Source: Mariniphaga sp041687215 (lineage in GTDB: Bacteria; Bacteroidota; Bacteroidia; Bacteroidales; Prolixibacteraceae). From it: a stretch of DNA of 64,000 nt. The notes under the pieces are model-generated. The model had not been told where the DNA came from and did no database searches. It was given only the letters and a program-made list of their open reading frames with translations. Both the position numbers and the translations under genes were made by a program. The stretch spans positions 1-64,000 of the forward strand of contig NZ_JAWLCI010000010.1 in NCBI RefSeq assembly GCF_041687215.1, written 5' to 3'. This document shows positions 52,701-62,791 of the stretch, one piece after another (the first letter of the stretch is position 1; each line of letters opens with the position of its first letter).

Positions 52701-55196
52701 TTACAAAGCCAAATGAACAATGGTAATTCCGGCGCCTCCAAAATCTACATGTTCGTCTTTAAAATTGCGCACCATGGGTTCTGTACGCAAATAGCTTCTG
52801 ATGGTTTCTTTTAGAATGCCATGCCCTTTGCCATGTAAAATACGTAACTCCGCCACTTCAAACATGATAGCTTCATCAATAAATTCCTGAATTTTGGGAA
52901 TAGCTTCCTCTGCCCGTTGTCCGCGAATGTCGATTTCGGGTTTGAAGGTTAGCCGCCGTTCAGAATAATTGCTTAACAACCGGGTTCCTGCCCCTGACCG
53001 GGAACTTTTTTCAACTTTTTTTGCCTCGTTGTTACTCAGTCGTTCCACCTGCTTGCGGGGCAGGGTGGTGATGAGCTGCCCGAATGCCACCACTGCATTT
53101 TTATCGTTCAGTTCAATTAAATCTCCAGTGGTTTGCTGGCCAATAATTCGAACCTTATCTCCGGGTTTTAATTCAACGGGTTTTTCCGGTTTCTTTTTGC
53201 TGATTTCTTTTTTTGAATCTGAAGGCCGTTTCTGATTTCGTTTTTTTTCACGCCGCCGAAGTTTCTCCATTTTTGCTTCAATGCCTGCATCATTTTCGGA
53301 GGTATTTTTTTCTATCTCACTTTTCAGTTTTCCCAGTTTTGTCCTTGCCTGTTTGGTTTTTTCTTTTTCGGCCTGCGCTTGTTTTATTTCGAGGATGGTA
53401 TTTTCAATTCGTTTGTTCACGCCGGCAAGCAAAACTTCAGCATCCTCCCGTGCTTTTTTCAGAATTTCTTTTCGCTGTTTTTGGGTTTCCTTCAGCTCGG
53501 TTTCATAATTAACGGCCATGTTATCGAGGATCTTTTCGACCTTTCTGATTTTATCCCGCTTGATTTCCCAGTACCTTTTGTCGCGGTTTATTTTGCGAAG
53601 GTTGCGGTCAAAGTCAATATGTTTTTTCCCCACTTTTTCAGTGGCCTTTTCCAGAATTTCTTCGGGAAGCCCGATTTTTCGTGCAATCTCAAATGCAAAG
53701 GAACTTCCGGGTTTGCCAATTTCAAGTTGAAACAGCGGGTTCATATTTTGGGAATCGTACAACATGGCACCGTTCACAATTCCTTCGGCTGACGAGGCAA
53801 AATGTTTCAGGTTGGTGTAGTGCGTAGTAATCACGCCAAACGCCCGCAATTGATTCAACTCGTCGAGTATGGCTTCGGCAATGGCGCCGCCCAGCATGGG
53901 CTCGGTGCCGGTTCCGAATTCATCGATAAGCACCAGCGTGTTTTCGTTGCTGTTTTTTACAAAATGTTTCATGTTCATCAGGTGCGAACTATAGGTGCTC
54001 AGGTCGTTTTCCAGGGACTGCTCGTCACCAATATCGATAAAAAGTTGCCGGAAAATACCGGTTTTACTGGCTTCGTTTACCGGTATAAGCAGTCCGCACT
54101 GCAGCATGTATTGAAGCAATCCAACAGTTTTCAGGCATACCGATTTTCCACCGGCATTTGGACCTGAAATAAGCAGGATATGATTTTTTTCTTCGAGGTG
54201 AATATTGAGCGGAACGATTTTTCGGTTTTCACGTTTCAGCGCCTGCTGCAAAAGCGGGTGAACTGCCTTTTGCCACTGAACCAGCGGCGCTTTCTGCAAC
54301 TCAGGCCGAATGGCGTTGAATTCCACAGCCAGCAAGGCTTTGGAACGGATAAAATCAATTTTGCCTAAAAAGTCATAGGAGTAAAGCAAGTCGGTGAGGT
54401 ATGGTCGGATGTCATTGGAAAATTCGGTGAGGATGCGCACAATTTCCCGGCGTTCGGCATATTCCAGTTCGCGGATTTCATTGTTCATTTCCACTATTTC
54501 GTTGGGCTCCACATAGGATGTTTTGCCTGTGCCCGACTCGTCGTAAACAATGCCTTTTATTTTGCGTTTGTTTCCGGCTGAAATGGGAATGACAGCCCGC
54601 CCGTCACGGATAGAAACCGAAGCATCTTCGTCCACCAGTCCGTCCTTTTGCGCCTGTTTTAAAATAGCATGTAACCGTTTCGACATGTTTGAGTTCAGCG
54701 ACAAAATACTTTTCCGGATTTGCGCCAGCTCGGGTGAGGCATTGTCGCGTATTTTTCCGAATTTGTTGATGATGGCCTCAATCCGATCGTAAATGTAAGG
54801 GAAAATCTGTACTCGTTCTGTTTTCTTTTTCAGCAAAGGAAAAATGTCCTCTTCCTGCTTTTTGAAAAACTGCACAATGGCCCGCACCGATTCCAGCGAG
54901 CGTTTCAAATCAAACAACTCTTCTGCTTCCAGAAAACGGCCTTCAATTTTAATTTTTTGCAAGGCGCTGCGTAAATCGTAAAAATGGCTCGATGGGAAAT
55001 TTTCCACCTCGCGAATGATACGGCAAAACTCATTTACTTCGCCCAACTGCTGTGAAATGGTTTCAAAATCATCCTGAAAATGCATGGCATCTACCCATTC
55101 GCTACCCATTGGGCTGAGGCATTTATTGTGCAGCATCTCCCGAATGCGGTCGAAACCTACCTTTTCTTCAAAATGTGGCGGATAAATGTTTTGCAT
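52701..55196 (-). CDS. mutS2: Endonuclease MutS2
   Basis: An 831-aa MutS2. MutS core ATPase: Walker A ISGPNAGGKSVC, Walker B LVLIDEFGTGTEP, ITTHYTNLKHFA H-loop; a long coiled coil (500-650); a KOW-like segment (VRIIGQQTTGDLIEL); and the Smr nuclease domain (IDIRGQRAEEAIPKI, LHGKGHGILKETIRSYL). The family works against homologous recombination and rescues stalled ribosomes in some bacteria. Ends nearly back-to-back with the metallopeptidase gene. Confidence 0.96.
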   Translation of the reverse strand: MQNIYPPHFEEKVGFDRIREMLHNKCLSPMGSEWVDAMHFQDDFETISQQLGEVNEFCRIIREVENFPSSHFYDLRSALQKIKIEGRFLEAEELFDLKRSLESVRAIVQFFKKQEEDIFPLLKKKTERVQIFPYIYDRIEAIINKFGKIRDNASPELAQIRKSILSLNSNMSKRLHAILKQAQKDGLVDEDASVSIRDGRAVIPISAGNKRKIKGIVYDESGTGKTSYVEPNEIVEMNNEIRELEYAERREIVRILTEFSNDIRPYLTDLLYSYDFLGKIDFIRSKALLAVEFNAIRPELQKAPLVQWQKAVHPLLQQALKRENRKIVPLNIHLEEKNHILLISGPNAGGKSVCLKTVGLLQYMLQCGLLIPVNEASKTGIFRQLFIDIGDEQSLENDLSTYSSHLMNMKHFVKNSNENTLVLIDEFGTGTEPMLGGAIAEAILDELNQLRAFGVITTHYTNLKHFASSAEGIVNGAMLYDSQNMNPLFQLEIGKPGSSFAFEIARKIGLPEEILEKATEKVGKKHIDFDRNLRKINRDKRYWEIKRDKIRKVEKILDNMAVNYETELKETQKQRKEILKKAREDAEVLLAGVNKRIENTILEIKQAQAEKEKTKQARTKLGKLKSEIEKNTSENDAGIEAKMEKLRRREKKRNQKRPSDSKKEISKKKPEKPVELKPGDKVRIIGQQTTGDLIELNDKNAVVAFGQLITTLPRKQVERLSNNEAKKVEKSSRSGAGTRLLSNYSERRLTFKPEIDIRGQRAEEAIPKIQEFIDEAIMFEVAELRILHGKGHGILKETIRSYLRTEPMVRNFKDEHVDFGGAGITIVHLAL

Positions 55197-55217
55197 TGTT
55201 TCATTTTAAAACCGCTG

Positions 55218-55225
55218 CAAAAGTA
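55218..55225 (-). promoter_or_regulatory. Bacteroidota -7 box (TACTTTTG) for mutS2
   Basis: TACTTTTG on the minus strand, 21 bases before the mutS2 ATG at 55196; identical to the box before recR and the RluA-type gene. Confidence 0.5.
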
Positions 55226-55236
55226 GGGAATGTAGT

Positions 55237-55280
55237 TTCAAGTTCCAAGTTTCAAGTTTCAGGTTTGTCCTTTGTCCTTT
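55237..55280. repeat. Short direct repeats beside the IS remnant
   Basis: TTTCAAGTTCCAAGTTTCAAGTTTCAG-type direct repeats and two TTTGTCC words. They mark the junction between the truncated transposon and the mutS2 promoter. Confidence 0.5.
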
Positions 55281-55675
55281 TACAACTGATTAATACAGGT
55301 TAGCTCCAGTCCGTTGGTCAGGTTGCTGTACTTAAAATAATTGTGGTTGCTGTTGGTTGTTTTAATCCACAACTTTTTTCGTTCTATCCCAAGGCCCGAT
55401 TCAGATATTAACCGCTCAAAACGATTGATTCCCATACCGGTTATTTTTAGTGCATAGAACATCGGACGGGCTCCCATCACCGGATGTCGTTCCCTTATAG
55501 CTTGTACCATTTCGATGGTACGTGTTTCAATGAACGCTTGCTTTATCTGCCTTTTTTGCTGGCGAAAGTAATCTTGCCGTTTTATGCCTGCCACGAGATA
55601 AAGCATTTCTATCTTCATGCCTGTTTCTTCCCGGTGCTCCCGGAACCAGTTCAGGACCTGGATTCGAACTTTTTT
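55280..55675 (-). pseudogene. IS3-family orfB, truncated before the DDE core
   Basis: The orfB frame has the usual HTH_21 region (GARPMFYALKITGMGINRFERL) but stops after LTNGLELTCINQL, exactly where the rve integrase (DDE) domain should start, so it cannot be active. The frame extends upstream of the ATG at 55618 to the slippery A8 run (T8 at 55670-55677), showing that OrfAB was made by -1 frameshifting. Confidence 0.85.
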
Positions 55676-56072
55676 TTGATGTCCTTTTCCGTTATTTCTG
55701 AACCAAAATCGATTACCTTTTTAAGGTACTCTATTTCAACCTGCTTTTGTCCTACAAGTTGTTCAAGCTCTGAAACCTTCTTTAAAAGCCAAAAGGTCTT
55801 GGTCTGTTCTGACTCTTTCTGTATAACTACTCTTTCATTCTGACCCGCATAGCGCGAATACTTGCGAATCCACTTGTAAATCGCTGTGCTGGAAACCTCA
55901 TAAATCCGTGACAACTGCAAGACCGTGATTTTGCCGTCATCGATTTGTTTAACTTTCTCTTTCTTAAAGTCTGTGCTAAATTGACGAACTTTTCTAATTT
56001 TGTTTCCCATAATAAGGCAAATTTAAGAAGTTATCAACTAAACTTTTTGTCACCTTATTTCATGGGAGGACA
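55283..56072 (-). mobile_element. Truncated IS3-family insertion sequence
   Basis: An IS3-like element with orfA, the first quarter of orfB and a left end TGTCCTCCCATGAAATAAGG at 56053-56071 (minus strand). The right end is missing, removed near 55283. No target duplication could be found because one end is lost. A 54-bp fragment of the same left end is at 10358-10411. Confidence 0.85.
55651..56010 (-). CDS. IS3-family transposase OrfA
   Basis: A 119-aa OrfA of the IS3 family: HTH start RQFSTDFKKEKVKQIDDGKITVLQLSRIYEVSSTAIYKWIRKY and a leucine-zipper C-terminal half (LLKKVSELEQLVGQKQVEIEYLKKVIDF). Complete, but useless without an intact orfB. Its stop codon is a few bases past the slippery A8 run. 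Confidence 0.9.
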   Translation of the reverse strand: MGNKIRKVRQFSTDFKKEKVKQIDDGKITVLQLSRIYEVSSTAIYKWIRKYSRYAGQNERVVIQKESEQTKTFWLLKKVSELEQLVGQKQVEIEYLKKVIDFGSEITEKDIKKKFESRS

Positions 56073-56728
56073 GCTGTGCATGCCTAAATAAGGTTGACTT
56101 TTTTTCGTACTTAAGGCTTCGGATCGAGACTCTTAATTTCAGCATAAACTCATTTACAGCGCATTTTTGGAAGAATATCCAATAAAAAAATTTTGGTCAA
56201 ATCCACTTTACGATATGTAAAATGTATATTTTATAAAACCATAAAAGCAACCAAAAAGCTGCTTTTTGCAGGGCAAATCATGGGTATTTAAGATTTTTTA
56301 CGATGTATTCTTTTGGGTGAATATTATTTAAATTGGAATTCCAATTTATAATCACTGAACCGGGGTATCTTTGGGTTAATTCCTTTTGCGACTAAATTGA
56401 CTGGCAATTCTTTATAATTGTTTTGTAATCTGATTTTTGGGGAGCCCCACAGCATGTTACAAAGATTGTATCGTTTTTCACTCTTATTTTGGCATCCAAT
56501 TTTATGAACAATGCATCTGCTGATCTTACAACCACAAAACCTGAACAGACAATGACCGGATGAGTTTCTAAAATACGGTCCTTAAGCAGCTATCACAAAA
56601 TTTAAAATAACTTTGTGAGTGTTTACTAAAAAAACAATTGGGTGTAAGTACCGTTTATATTACATGCACAGCTAACTTTAAAACCGGAATTCGGATTAAG
56701 TTTTAACAGAATTTACAGAAACAGATGG
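56073..56728. other. Gene-free stretch between the IS left end and tamA
   Basis: 656 bases, AT-rich, with no frame over 60 codons that looks coding on either strand, no tRNA or obvious structured RNA. It may hold sequence left by the IS insertion or an eroded gene, plus the tamA promoter. Confidence 0.6.
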
Positions 56729-58567
56729 ATGCGCCATAAAAAACTTGTAGCCATAACAATTTTTCTTCTTTCCTGCATTCTTTCTCCGCGTTTATTGCAG
56801 GCGCAGGAAAATTTTGAAGTCAGACAAGTTGATTTTAAAGGGAACAAAACCCTTAAAAAAGATTTCCTGCTCGAAAAAATGGCTTTAAAAGAAGTTTCAT
56901 GGATCGAAAAAAAATTCACAAAAAAAGAACCTTTTTTATATAGTCAGGAACTCATGGATCTTGACCTGGAGCGCCTAAAGCGAATATACCAGACTGAAGG
57001 TTTTTTAAATGTTCAAACCGCACTTCAGCCTTTGCTTGTAAACGAGAAAAAGCAAATGGTAAAAATCATCATTGAAATCACTGAAGGAGAACCTGTTGTT
57101 GCCGATAGTCTGTCATTGATTATCGCAAACAGTTCCGAGAACCTGGATGCGGATTCGCTTTTCAGGAAAATTTCAGGAAAATTAGAATTGAAAGAAGGCA
57201 AGCGGTTCCGTGATGAAGCGCTGAAGCAGGATACCCGTTTTATAGAAGATGCTTTCCGAAACCTGGGTTACGCTTACTCTGTTGCCGATTACAGTCTTCA
57301 TTTTAAACCGGAAAAACTAACAACCGGCATCCGCTATACAGTTCAACCCGGTCCGGTATCCTATTTGGGTGAAACTCAAATTTCAGGAAACAAAAACGTT
57401 TCCGAAGAGTTTATCCGAAAGCAGCTAAAGTACAAAGAGGGCGATTTATACGATAAATCTTTACTTGACAGAACCCGGCAGAATTTGTATAGTTTGCAGT
57501 TGTTCCGGGTGGTTTCTGTTTTGCCCGAACGGGAACCCCAAATACAAAAAAGCCCGATTCCGGTAAATATATACATTGAAGAAGCGCCTCGGATAACAAC
57601 CCGGTTTGGAGTGGGTTACGGCACCGAAGACAAGTTCCGGACTTTCCTTGATTTGAATTACCGCGGATTTTTGGGTGGCGCCCGCCGGATAAACCTTTAC
57701 CTGAAACATTCGGCTCTGGAACCCTATTCGGCACGATTACGCTGGATTCAGCCCCGGTTTCTCGGTTTTAACAGCACCATTTCGGTTAATCCGTTTCTAA
57801 TAAGAAACAAAGAACCCGGTTACAATACGCGCACTTTTGGGGTGAACATTCCCCTCACCTACCAATTTTCGCCGTCAACAACCGGAAAAATAACTTACTA
57901 TCTCGAAAACGTGCAGCAGCGAATTGAAGCCGGCGATTCTGAGTTTCTGAACATGGAAAGCAGCAAATTCCTCTACAACAAATCCGGGATTTTGCTTAGT
58001 GGTGTTTTCAATAATTCCGCACCAACCTTCTCACCGGTGAATGGCTTTAACCTGTCAATAAACTACAAGATAAACGGACACATTTTTGGCAGTAATTTTA
58101 ACTACTCACGGCTTTGGGGCGATGTCAGAACCTATCAGGACATAGGCGATTTTGTGCTGGCTTTTCGGTTTATGGCCGGCGGAATCAGTTCTGCCGACAG
58201 CAGCAAATTTATTCCAGTTGAAGACAGGTTTTATTCCGGAGGAAGCAATTCCATTCGGGGCTGGAACCGTTCCGAACTGGGGCCTAAACGGGAAAGCGGA
58301 ACACCACAGGGTGGAAAAAGTATTTTCGAAAGCAACTTTGAAATTCGGTATCCGTTGGTTTGGCGGTTGAGTCTGGTGGCCTTTTTCGAGGCAGGAAACG
58401 TTTGGGAGAAATCATGGTCGTACGATTTTAATAACCTTGCATACGCTGCCGGTTCGGGTTTGCGCCTTGAAACGCCCATCGGCCCGGTGCGTTTTGATGT
58501 TGGCGTTCCATTATGGAACGAGAAAAGAAGCCCGCAGTTTTTCATCAGTGTAGGACAGGCATTTTAA
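56729..58567 (+). CDS. TamA/BamA-family outer-membrane assembly protein
   Basis: A 612-aa Omp85 protein with a signal peptide (KKLVAITIFLLSCILSPRLLQA), two or three POTRA domains (VDFKGNKTLKKDFLLE, and TQISGNKNVSEEFIRKQL at about residue 217) and a C-terminal 16-strand barrel containing the Omp85 FYSGGSNSIRGW motif and a final GVPLWNEKR...FFISVGQAF. It is followed after one base by TamB, so it is the TamA of the translocation and assembly module. An alternative ATG is four bases upstream but out of frame. Confidence 0.9.
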   Translation: MRHKKLVAITIFLLSCILSPRLLQAQENFEVRQVDFKGNKTLKKDFLLEKMALKEVSWIEKKFTKKEPFLYSQELMDLDLERLKRIYQTEGFLNVQTALQPLLVNEKKQMVKIIIEITEGEPVVADSLSLIIANSSENLDADSLFRKISGKLELKEGKRFRDEALKQDTRFIEDAFRNLGYAYSVADYSLHFKPEKLTTGIRYTVQPGPVSYLGETQISGNKNVSEEFIRKQLKYKEGDLYDKSLLDRTRQNLYSLQLFRVVSVLPEREPQIQKSPIPVNIYIEEAPRITTRFGVGYGTEDKFRTFLDLNYRGFLGGARRINLYLKHSALEPYSARLRWIQPRFLGFNSTISVNPFLIRNKEPGYNTRTFGVNIPLTYQFSPSTTGKITYYLENVQQRIEAGDSEFLNMESSKFLYNKSGILLSGVFNNSAPTFSPVNGFNLSINYKINGHIFGSNFNYSRLWGDVRTYQDIGDFVLAFRFMAGGISSADSSKFIPVEDRFYSGGSNSIRGWNRSELGPKRESGTPQGGKSIFESNFEIRYPLVWRLSLVAFFEAGNVWEKSWSYDFNNLAYAAGSGLRLETPIGPVRFDVGVPLWNEKRSPQFFISVGQAF

Positions 58568-58568
58568 T

Positions 58569-61500
58569 ATGAAGGGAGGAATTAAATACGGTTTGGTTAT
58601 TCCGGGATCAATTATCCTGGGAATCCTGCTTTTGGTAATGCTTGCCGGCCTGCTCATTCAAACCGAACCAGCCAAACGAAAAATTGCCCGGATTGCCGAA
58701 ACGCAGGTGAACAAAATCATCAACGGAAACCTTTCTGTCGGAAAAATTGAGGGCAACTTTTTTAGCAGTATTTCCATTCAGAATGTGATGGTAACCATGG
58801 GACCGGACACACTGGCACAAATTGATGAAATAAAGGCCGGGTATAATCTTTGGCCGCTTTTGCGAAATACCCTCGATATTCAATTCGCCGAAATTATCCA
58901 CCCCCGGTTTTTTCTGAAACAGGTAAACGATTCGGTTTGGAATGTTCAGCAGATTGTAAAAACCGTGGCGGAAAAATCGGACACTGAACCAGAAAGTTCA
59001 GGAAATTTCAATATAAAACTACCCCTTTTCAGGTTGGTAAACGGAATTATCCGAACCGAAACAACTGACACCATCATTCCCCAACGGATTGAAAAACTGA
59101 ACACAGAGCTTTCGGTTTTTTGGTTTGAAAATGAACAGCAAGCGCAACTGAAACAGTTTTCATTTTCCACCCGAAATCCTGATTTCAACCTGAAGCGCCT
59201 TGAATTTGGCCTTTCACAAAACAATGAATTCATCGAACTGCAAAATTTCAAAATCGAAACGGGCATCAATCAAATTAGCGGAGAGGCCGGATTTTCACCG
59301 GAACAACAGGCAGGAAATGCCCATATTGAAATTCCTGAACTGAACCTTTCCGAATTCAACTATTTTCTGCCATACCTGAAGTTTCCGACAACTCCCAACA
59401 TTAAACTGCAGGCTGGCATGGAGGAAAATAAGGCACGTGTATCAATCCAACTGGAAGATCAAAACCAGCAAATCATTCTTCAGGCTGCTTCCGGCAATTT
59501 GGCCGATTTCCTCTTCAATTCAGAAGAAACTATCCTCTCGTATTCACTGGAAGGAAATTTTTCAGATGTGAATCTCGTTCATTGGCTGGGAATGACGGAT
59601 TTGCCCTATACGTTAAACGGAAATCTTTCTGTAAACGGACAAGGAATAGATCCCAAAACTGCAGAAATTGCGCTAAAAGGGGAATTAAACAACTGGGTAA
59701 TTCAGCACAAACAACTCGACAAAATCACTTTCGACCTCAGTTTAAACAATGGAAACCTTGCCGGACTAATGCAGGGAAACGGCCAGTTCGGAAGTTTCAA
59801 ACTGAATCCGTCGGTACAAAACCTGTTTGATATTCCAACTTACACCATAGGATTTTCAGCCAAAAACCTGGATTTGGAAAGGCTCACAGGAATTGATGAT
59901 TTAAATTCCAACCTCAATCTAACAGCCAGCATTAATGGAAAAGAATTCGATCCTGAAAAAATTTCAGTCTCTGCCCGGATGAACATGCTGGGTTCCCGCT
60001 TTCAACACATTCAAATAGATACATTGGTTACAAAGGTAGCATACCGAAATCAAAACCTGAAAGTGGATACACTGCGTACCAAAACCCAATCGGCACTGCT
60101 GACAGCAAGTGGTAATTACAGTTTTACCGGGCAGTCTGATCTACAACTTCAGGCAACAATTTCCGGACTGGAAGAATTTTATGCCTACCTGCCAGACAGC
60201 AGCCTGGAAACCAACGGAACAATCAGGGCCAGACTTTGGGGTCGTCCCAATAATCTGTCACTGGAAACCACTGCCGAACTGGATTCCAGCATGTACGGAG
60301 AAATTACGATGGCAAAACTCAACCTGAATGCAACGGGACAAATTACTTCTGCTGATACCCTCTTTGATGCCCGAGTGGTTGCACAAAAAATTCAAACAGG
60401 CGAACTGCTTATTGACTCGGTGACAACACATGCCATTGGAAATACTGATTCGCTGATTCTTACAGCAAAACTGGCGGCGCGCGAATTAACCACTCAAATT
60501 GAAGCCGGAATAATACCGGCAGATCCACTGAAAATAAGCCTTTCGGACTGGAAAGTGGACTATAAAAACCAGAAATGGGCGCTGAAACAACCACCGGCAA
60601 TTATTGAACTGGATGCACAGAATTACCGAATAGAAAACTTCAATATGGTTTCAAACCACCAGGAACAGGAACAGTTTATTGCTGCAAACGGAGTAATCAA
60701 TCTGACGAATGAACAGGATTTTCATCTCGAAATCAGCGGATTAAACCTGGAAAATGTGATGCAGCTTTTAGAACTTGAACAACCGGTTACCGGACTTTTC
60801 GGACTTGAAATCGATTTAAAAGGAAAAACCGATTCCCTTTTACTGAATTCCCGGTTTTCGTTTACAGAGCCAGGATTTGACAAGTTCAAGCTAAAAGACA
60901 TCACCGGAAAAATGGAATATGCTGGTAACCGTTTCGTTATGGAAACACTTGTGGCTCCCAACGATAGTGGCAGAATTGAAATGTCGGCTGCTTTTCCTTT
61001 GGAAATTAACGCAGACAGCATGAACGTTGTGTTCAACATGAATGACCCGGTTACAGGCAAAATAAACATCGGTAAAATTTCGATGACCCTACTGGAAGAA
61101 ATGGGATTTATTGACCAAATCGCCGGTATTTTTGAAGCGGAACTGGATTTTGCAGGCACTTTTGAAAATCCGGAAATGGAAGGGAAATTTGCCTTTAATG
61201 AAGCAGAGTTCAGTGGATACCGGTTTTTGCAATTCGAAGGCGACCTGAATTACGATGATAATCTGTTTTCGGCAGGTTTAAATGTGGTTCCGCAAGACAG
61301 CGGCAAACTGGAAGCCCGGGCTGAAATTCCGCTTCGCTTTTATCCCGATTCCCTAAAATTCGGGTTCAGTCCCAAAGATTCGGTGAAAGGCAGGGTAATT
61401 CTTGAAAAATTATCGCTTGAACTTGTGCAGGCCATGAATCCGGACGCCAATATCGGCGGATTTATTGAAGGTGATTTAAACCTTTCGGGCACAGTTGAAT

Positions 61501-62783
61501 CACCCAATCCGGAAGGAAACATCAGGCTGCGGGATGCTTCGGTGGAAATACGCGAATTTGGAATTGACTACAAAAACGTTGGGCTGAACCTAAACTTTTT
61601 ACGGGATAAAGTTCGGGTAGAAAATCTTTTGGTGAGAAGCAGCGACGGAAGTTTAACAGGTTCCGGACAAATGGATTTTGTTTCGGATTTATACAAGGGT
61701 GACATCAGCCAGTCAGAAATTACCCTGAAATTTAATCGCTTTCAACCATTTAATCACCGCCAGTTTAACATGCAAATGAACGGAAGTGCAACGTTTGGAG
61801 GTAAAAAAGGAGAAGTGGTTTATGGCGGCGACATTACCATTCCCCGCGCCGAAATATTTATTCCAACCGTTTTACGCATGTTGGGCCGCATTTATGTTCC
61901 CGATCTTCCCAAACCAATTCTGGTAGAGGAACTTGAAAAAACGGAACAAATAAACGATACGCTGTTTCTCTCAGAAAATCAACCAGTTGATTCAGACACA
62001 GTCAGGCTTGATTATTTTGACAATTTTAAAGGAAATCTGCGCATTCGTATCCCAAGAAATACATGGATTAAAAACGATGACATGTACATTGAAATTTCGG
62101 GTGATGTGGAATTGCGAAAAAACTTTGACTTTTTCGAATTGTTTGGCGCGGTGGACGTTGTGCGCGGACAATACGATTTGCTGGGCAAAACATTTGTGAT
62201 TGATGAAGGCGCCATCAGTTTTCAGGGTGGCGAAGACATGATGCCAAACATGGACATCACGGCATCGTACGCATTCCGCAATCCGCAGCGGGTTGAACAG
62301 AACCTCTCGGTAAACGTCAGAGGAACAGCCGAATCGCCCGAAGTAAATTTCCAGCTCGACGGAAGCTCAATAAGTGAAGGCGATGCCATTTCATATATTT
62401 TATTTGGTAAAAGCATGAACGAACTCACCATCGACGAGCAGGACAACATGGACGGTGCCGGAGGTGGAAGCCTGGCCGGAAGGGCTGCAGCTTCAATTCT
62501 CACCTCACAGCTCACCAACTTTTTGGGTGAAAAACTTGCGGTGGATTACATCGAGGTGAAAAGCGACGGAGGATTTGACAATGCAACGGTAGTGGTGGGA
62601 AAATACATTACCAACGACCTGTTTGTAAGCTACGAACAACGATTTGGTGAAACCCATGAAAAAGACATGGTAAAATATGAGGTTAAGCTGGAATATGAAC
62701 TGTTTCGTTTTCTGTTTTTGGAACTGAACAATTCGTCGAGAGCCAGTGGTTTCGATGTAATTTTTAAATTTGACTCCAAATAA
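58569..62783 (+). CDS. tamB: Translocation and assembly module protein TamB
   Basis: A 1404-aa DUF490/TamB protein. An N-terminal membrane anchor (YGLVIPGSIILGILLLVMLA), then very long beta-helix-like repeats (for example VNDSVWNVQQIVKTVAE, LNGNLSVNGQGIDPKTAEI, and repeated G.L...L.L. segments), and a C-terminal DUF490 domain (FSIQGGEDMMPNMDITASY-like segment, ISYILFGKSMNELT). It spans from the inner membrane to the outer TamA, helping insert proteins or lipids. The gene starts one base after the tamA stop. Confidence 0.93.
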   Translation: MKGGIKYGLVIPGSIILGILLLVMLAGLLIQTEPAKRKIARIAETQVNKIINGNLSVGKIEGNFFSSISIQNVMVTMGPDTLAQIDEIKAGYNLWPLLRNTLDIQFAEIIHPRFFLKQVNDSVWNVQQIVKTVAEKSDTEPESSGNFNIKLPLFRLVNGIIRTETTDTIIPQRIEKLNTELSVFWFENEQQAQLKQFSFSTRNPDFNLKRLEFGLSQNNEFIELQNFKIETGINQISGEAGFSPEQQAGNAHIEIPELNLSEFNYFLPYLKFPTTPNIKLQAGMEENKARVSIQLEDQNQQIILQAASGNLADFLFNSEETILSYSLEGNFSDVNLVHWLGMTDLPYTLNGNLSVNGQGIDPKTAEIALKGELNNWVIQHKQLDKITFDLSLNNGNLAGLMQGNGQFGSFKLNPSVQNLFDIPTYTIGFSAKNLDLERLTGIDDLNSNLNLTASINGKEFDPEKISVSARMNMLGSRFQHIQIDTLVTKVAYRNQNLKVDTLRTKTQSALLTASGNYSFTGQSDLQLQATISGLEEFYAYLPDSSLETNGTIRARLWGRPNNLSLETTAELDSSMYGEITMAKLNLNATGQITSADTLFDARVVAQKIQTGELLIDSVTTHAIGNTDSLILTAKLAARELTTQIEAGIIPADPLKISLSDWKVDYKNQKWALKQPPAIIELDAQNYRIENFNMVSNHQEQEQFIAANGVINLTNEQDFHLEISGLNLENVMQLLELEQPVTGLFGLEIDLKGKTDSLLLNSRFSFTEPGFDKFKLKDITGKMEYAGNRFVMETLVAPNDSGRIEMSAAFPLEINADSMNVVFNMNDPVTGKINIGKISMTLLEEMGFIDQIAGIFEAELDFAGTFENPEMEGKFAFNEAEFSGYRFLQFEGDLNYDDNLFSAGLNVVPQDSGKLEARAEIPLRFYPDSLKFGFSPKDSVKGRVILEKLSLELVQAMNPDANIGGFIEGDLNLSGTVESPNPEGNIRLRDASVEIREFGIDYKNVGLNLNFLRDKVRVENLLVRSSDGSLTGSGQMDFVSDLYKGDISQSEITLKFNRFQPFNHRQFNMQMNGSATFGGKKGEVVYGGDITIPRAEIFIPTVLRMLGRIYVPDLPKPILVEELEKTEQINDTLFLSENQPVDSDTVRLDYFDNFKGNLRIRIPRNTWIKNDDMYIEISGDVELRKNFDFFELFGAVDVVRGQYDLLGKTFVIDEGAISFQGGEDMMPNMDITASYAFRNPQRVEQNLSVNVRGTAESPEVNFQLDGSSISEGDAISYILFGKSMNELTIDEQDNMDGAGGGSLAGRAAASILTSQLTNFLGEKLAVDYIEVKSDGGFDNATVVVGKYITNDLFVSYEQRFGETHEKDMVKYEVKLEYELFRFLFLELNNSSRASGFDVIFKFDSK

Positions 62784-62791
62784 CCGTTATC

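Noticed and set aside
53213..53792. Plus-strand frames inside mutS2, full of Phe/Ser
   Set aside because: Antisense shadow of the coiled-coil and ATPase regions of MutS2.
56073..56728. Possible tRNA or small RNA in the gene-free stretch
   Set aside because: No cloverleaf, no conserved T-loop GGTTCRA word and no stem long enough to support an RNA gene.
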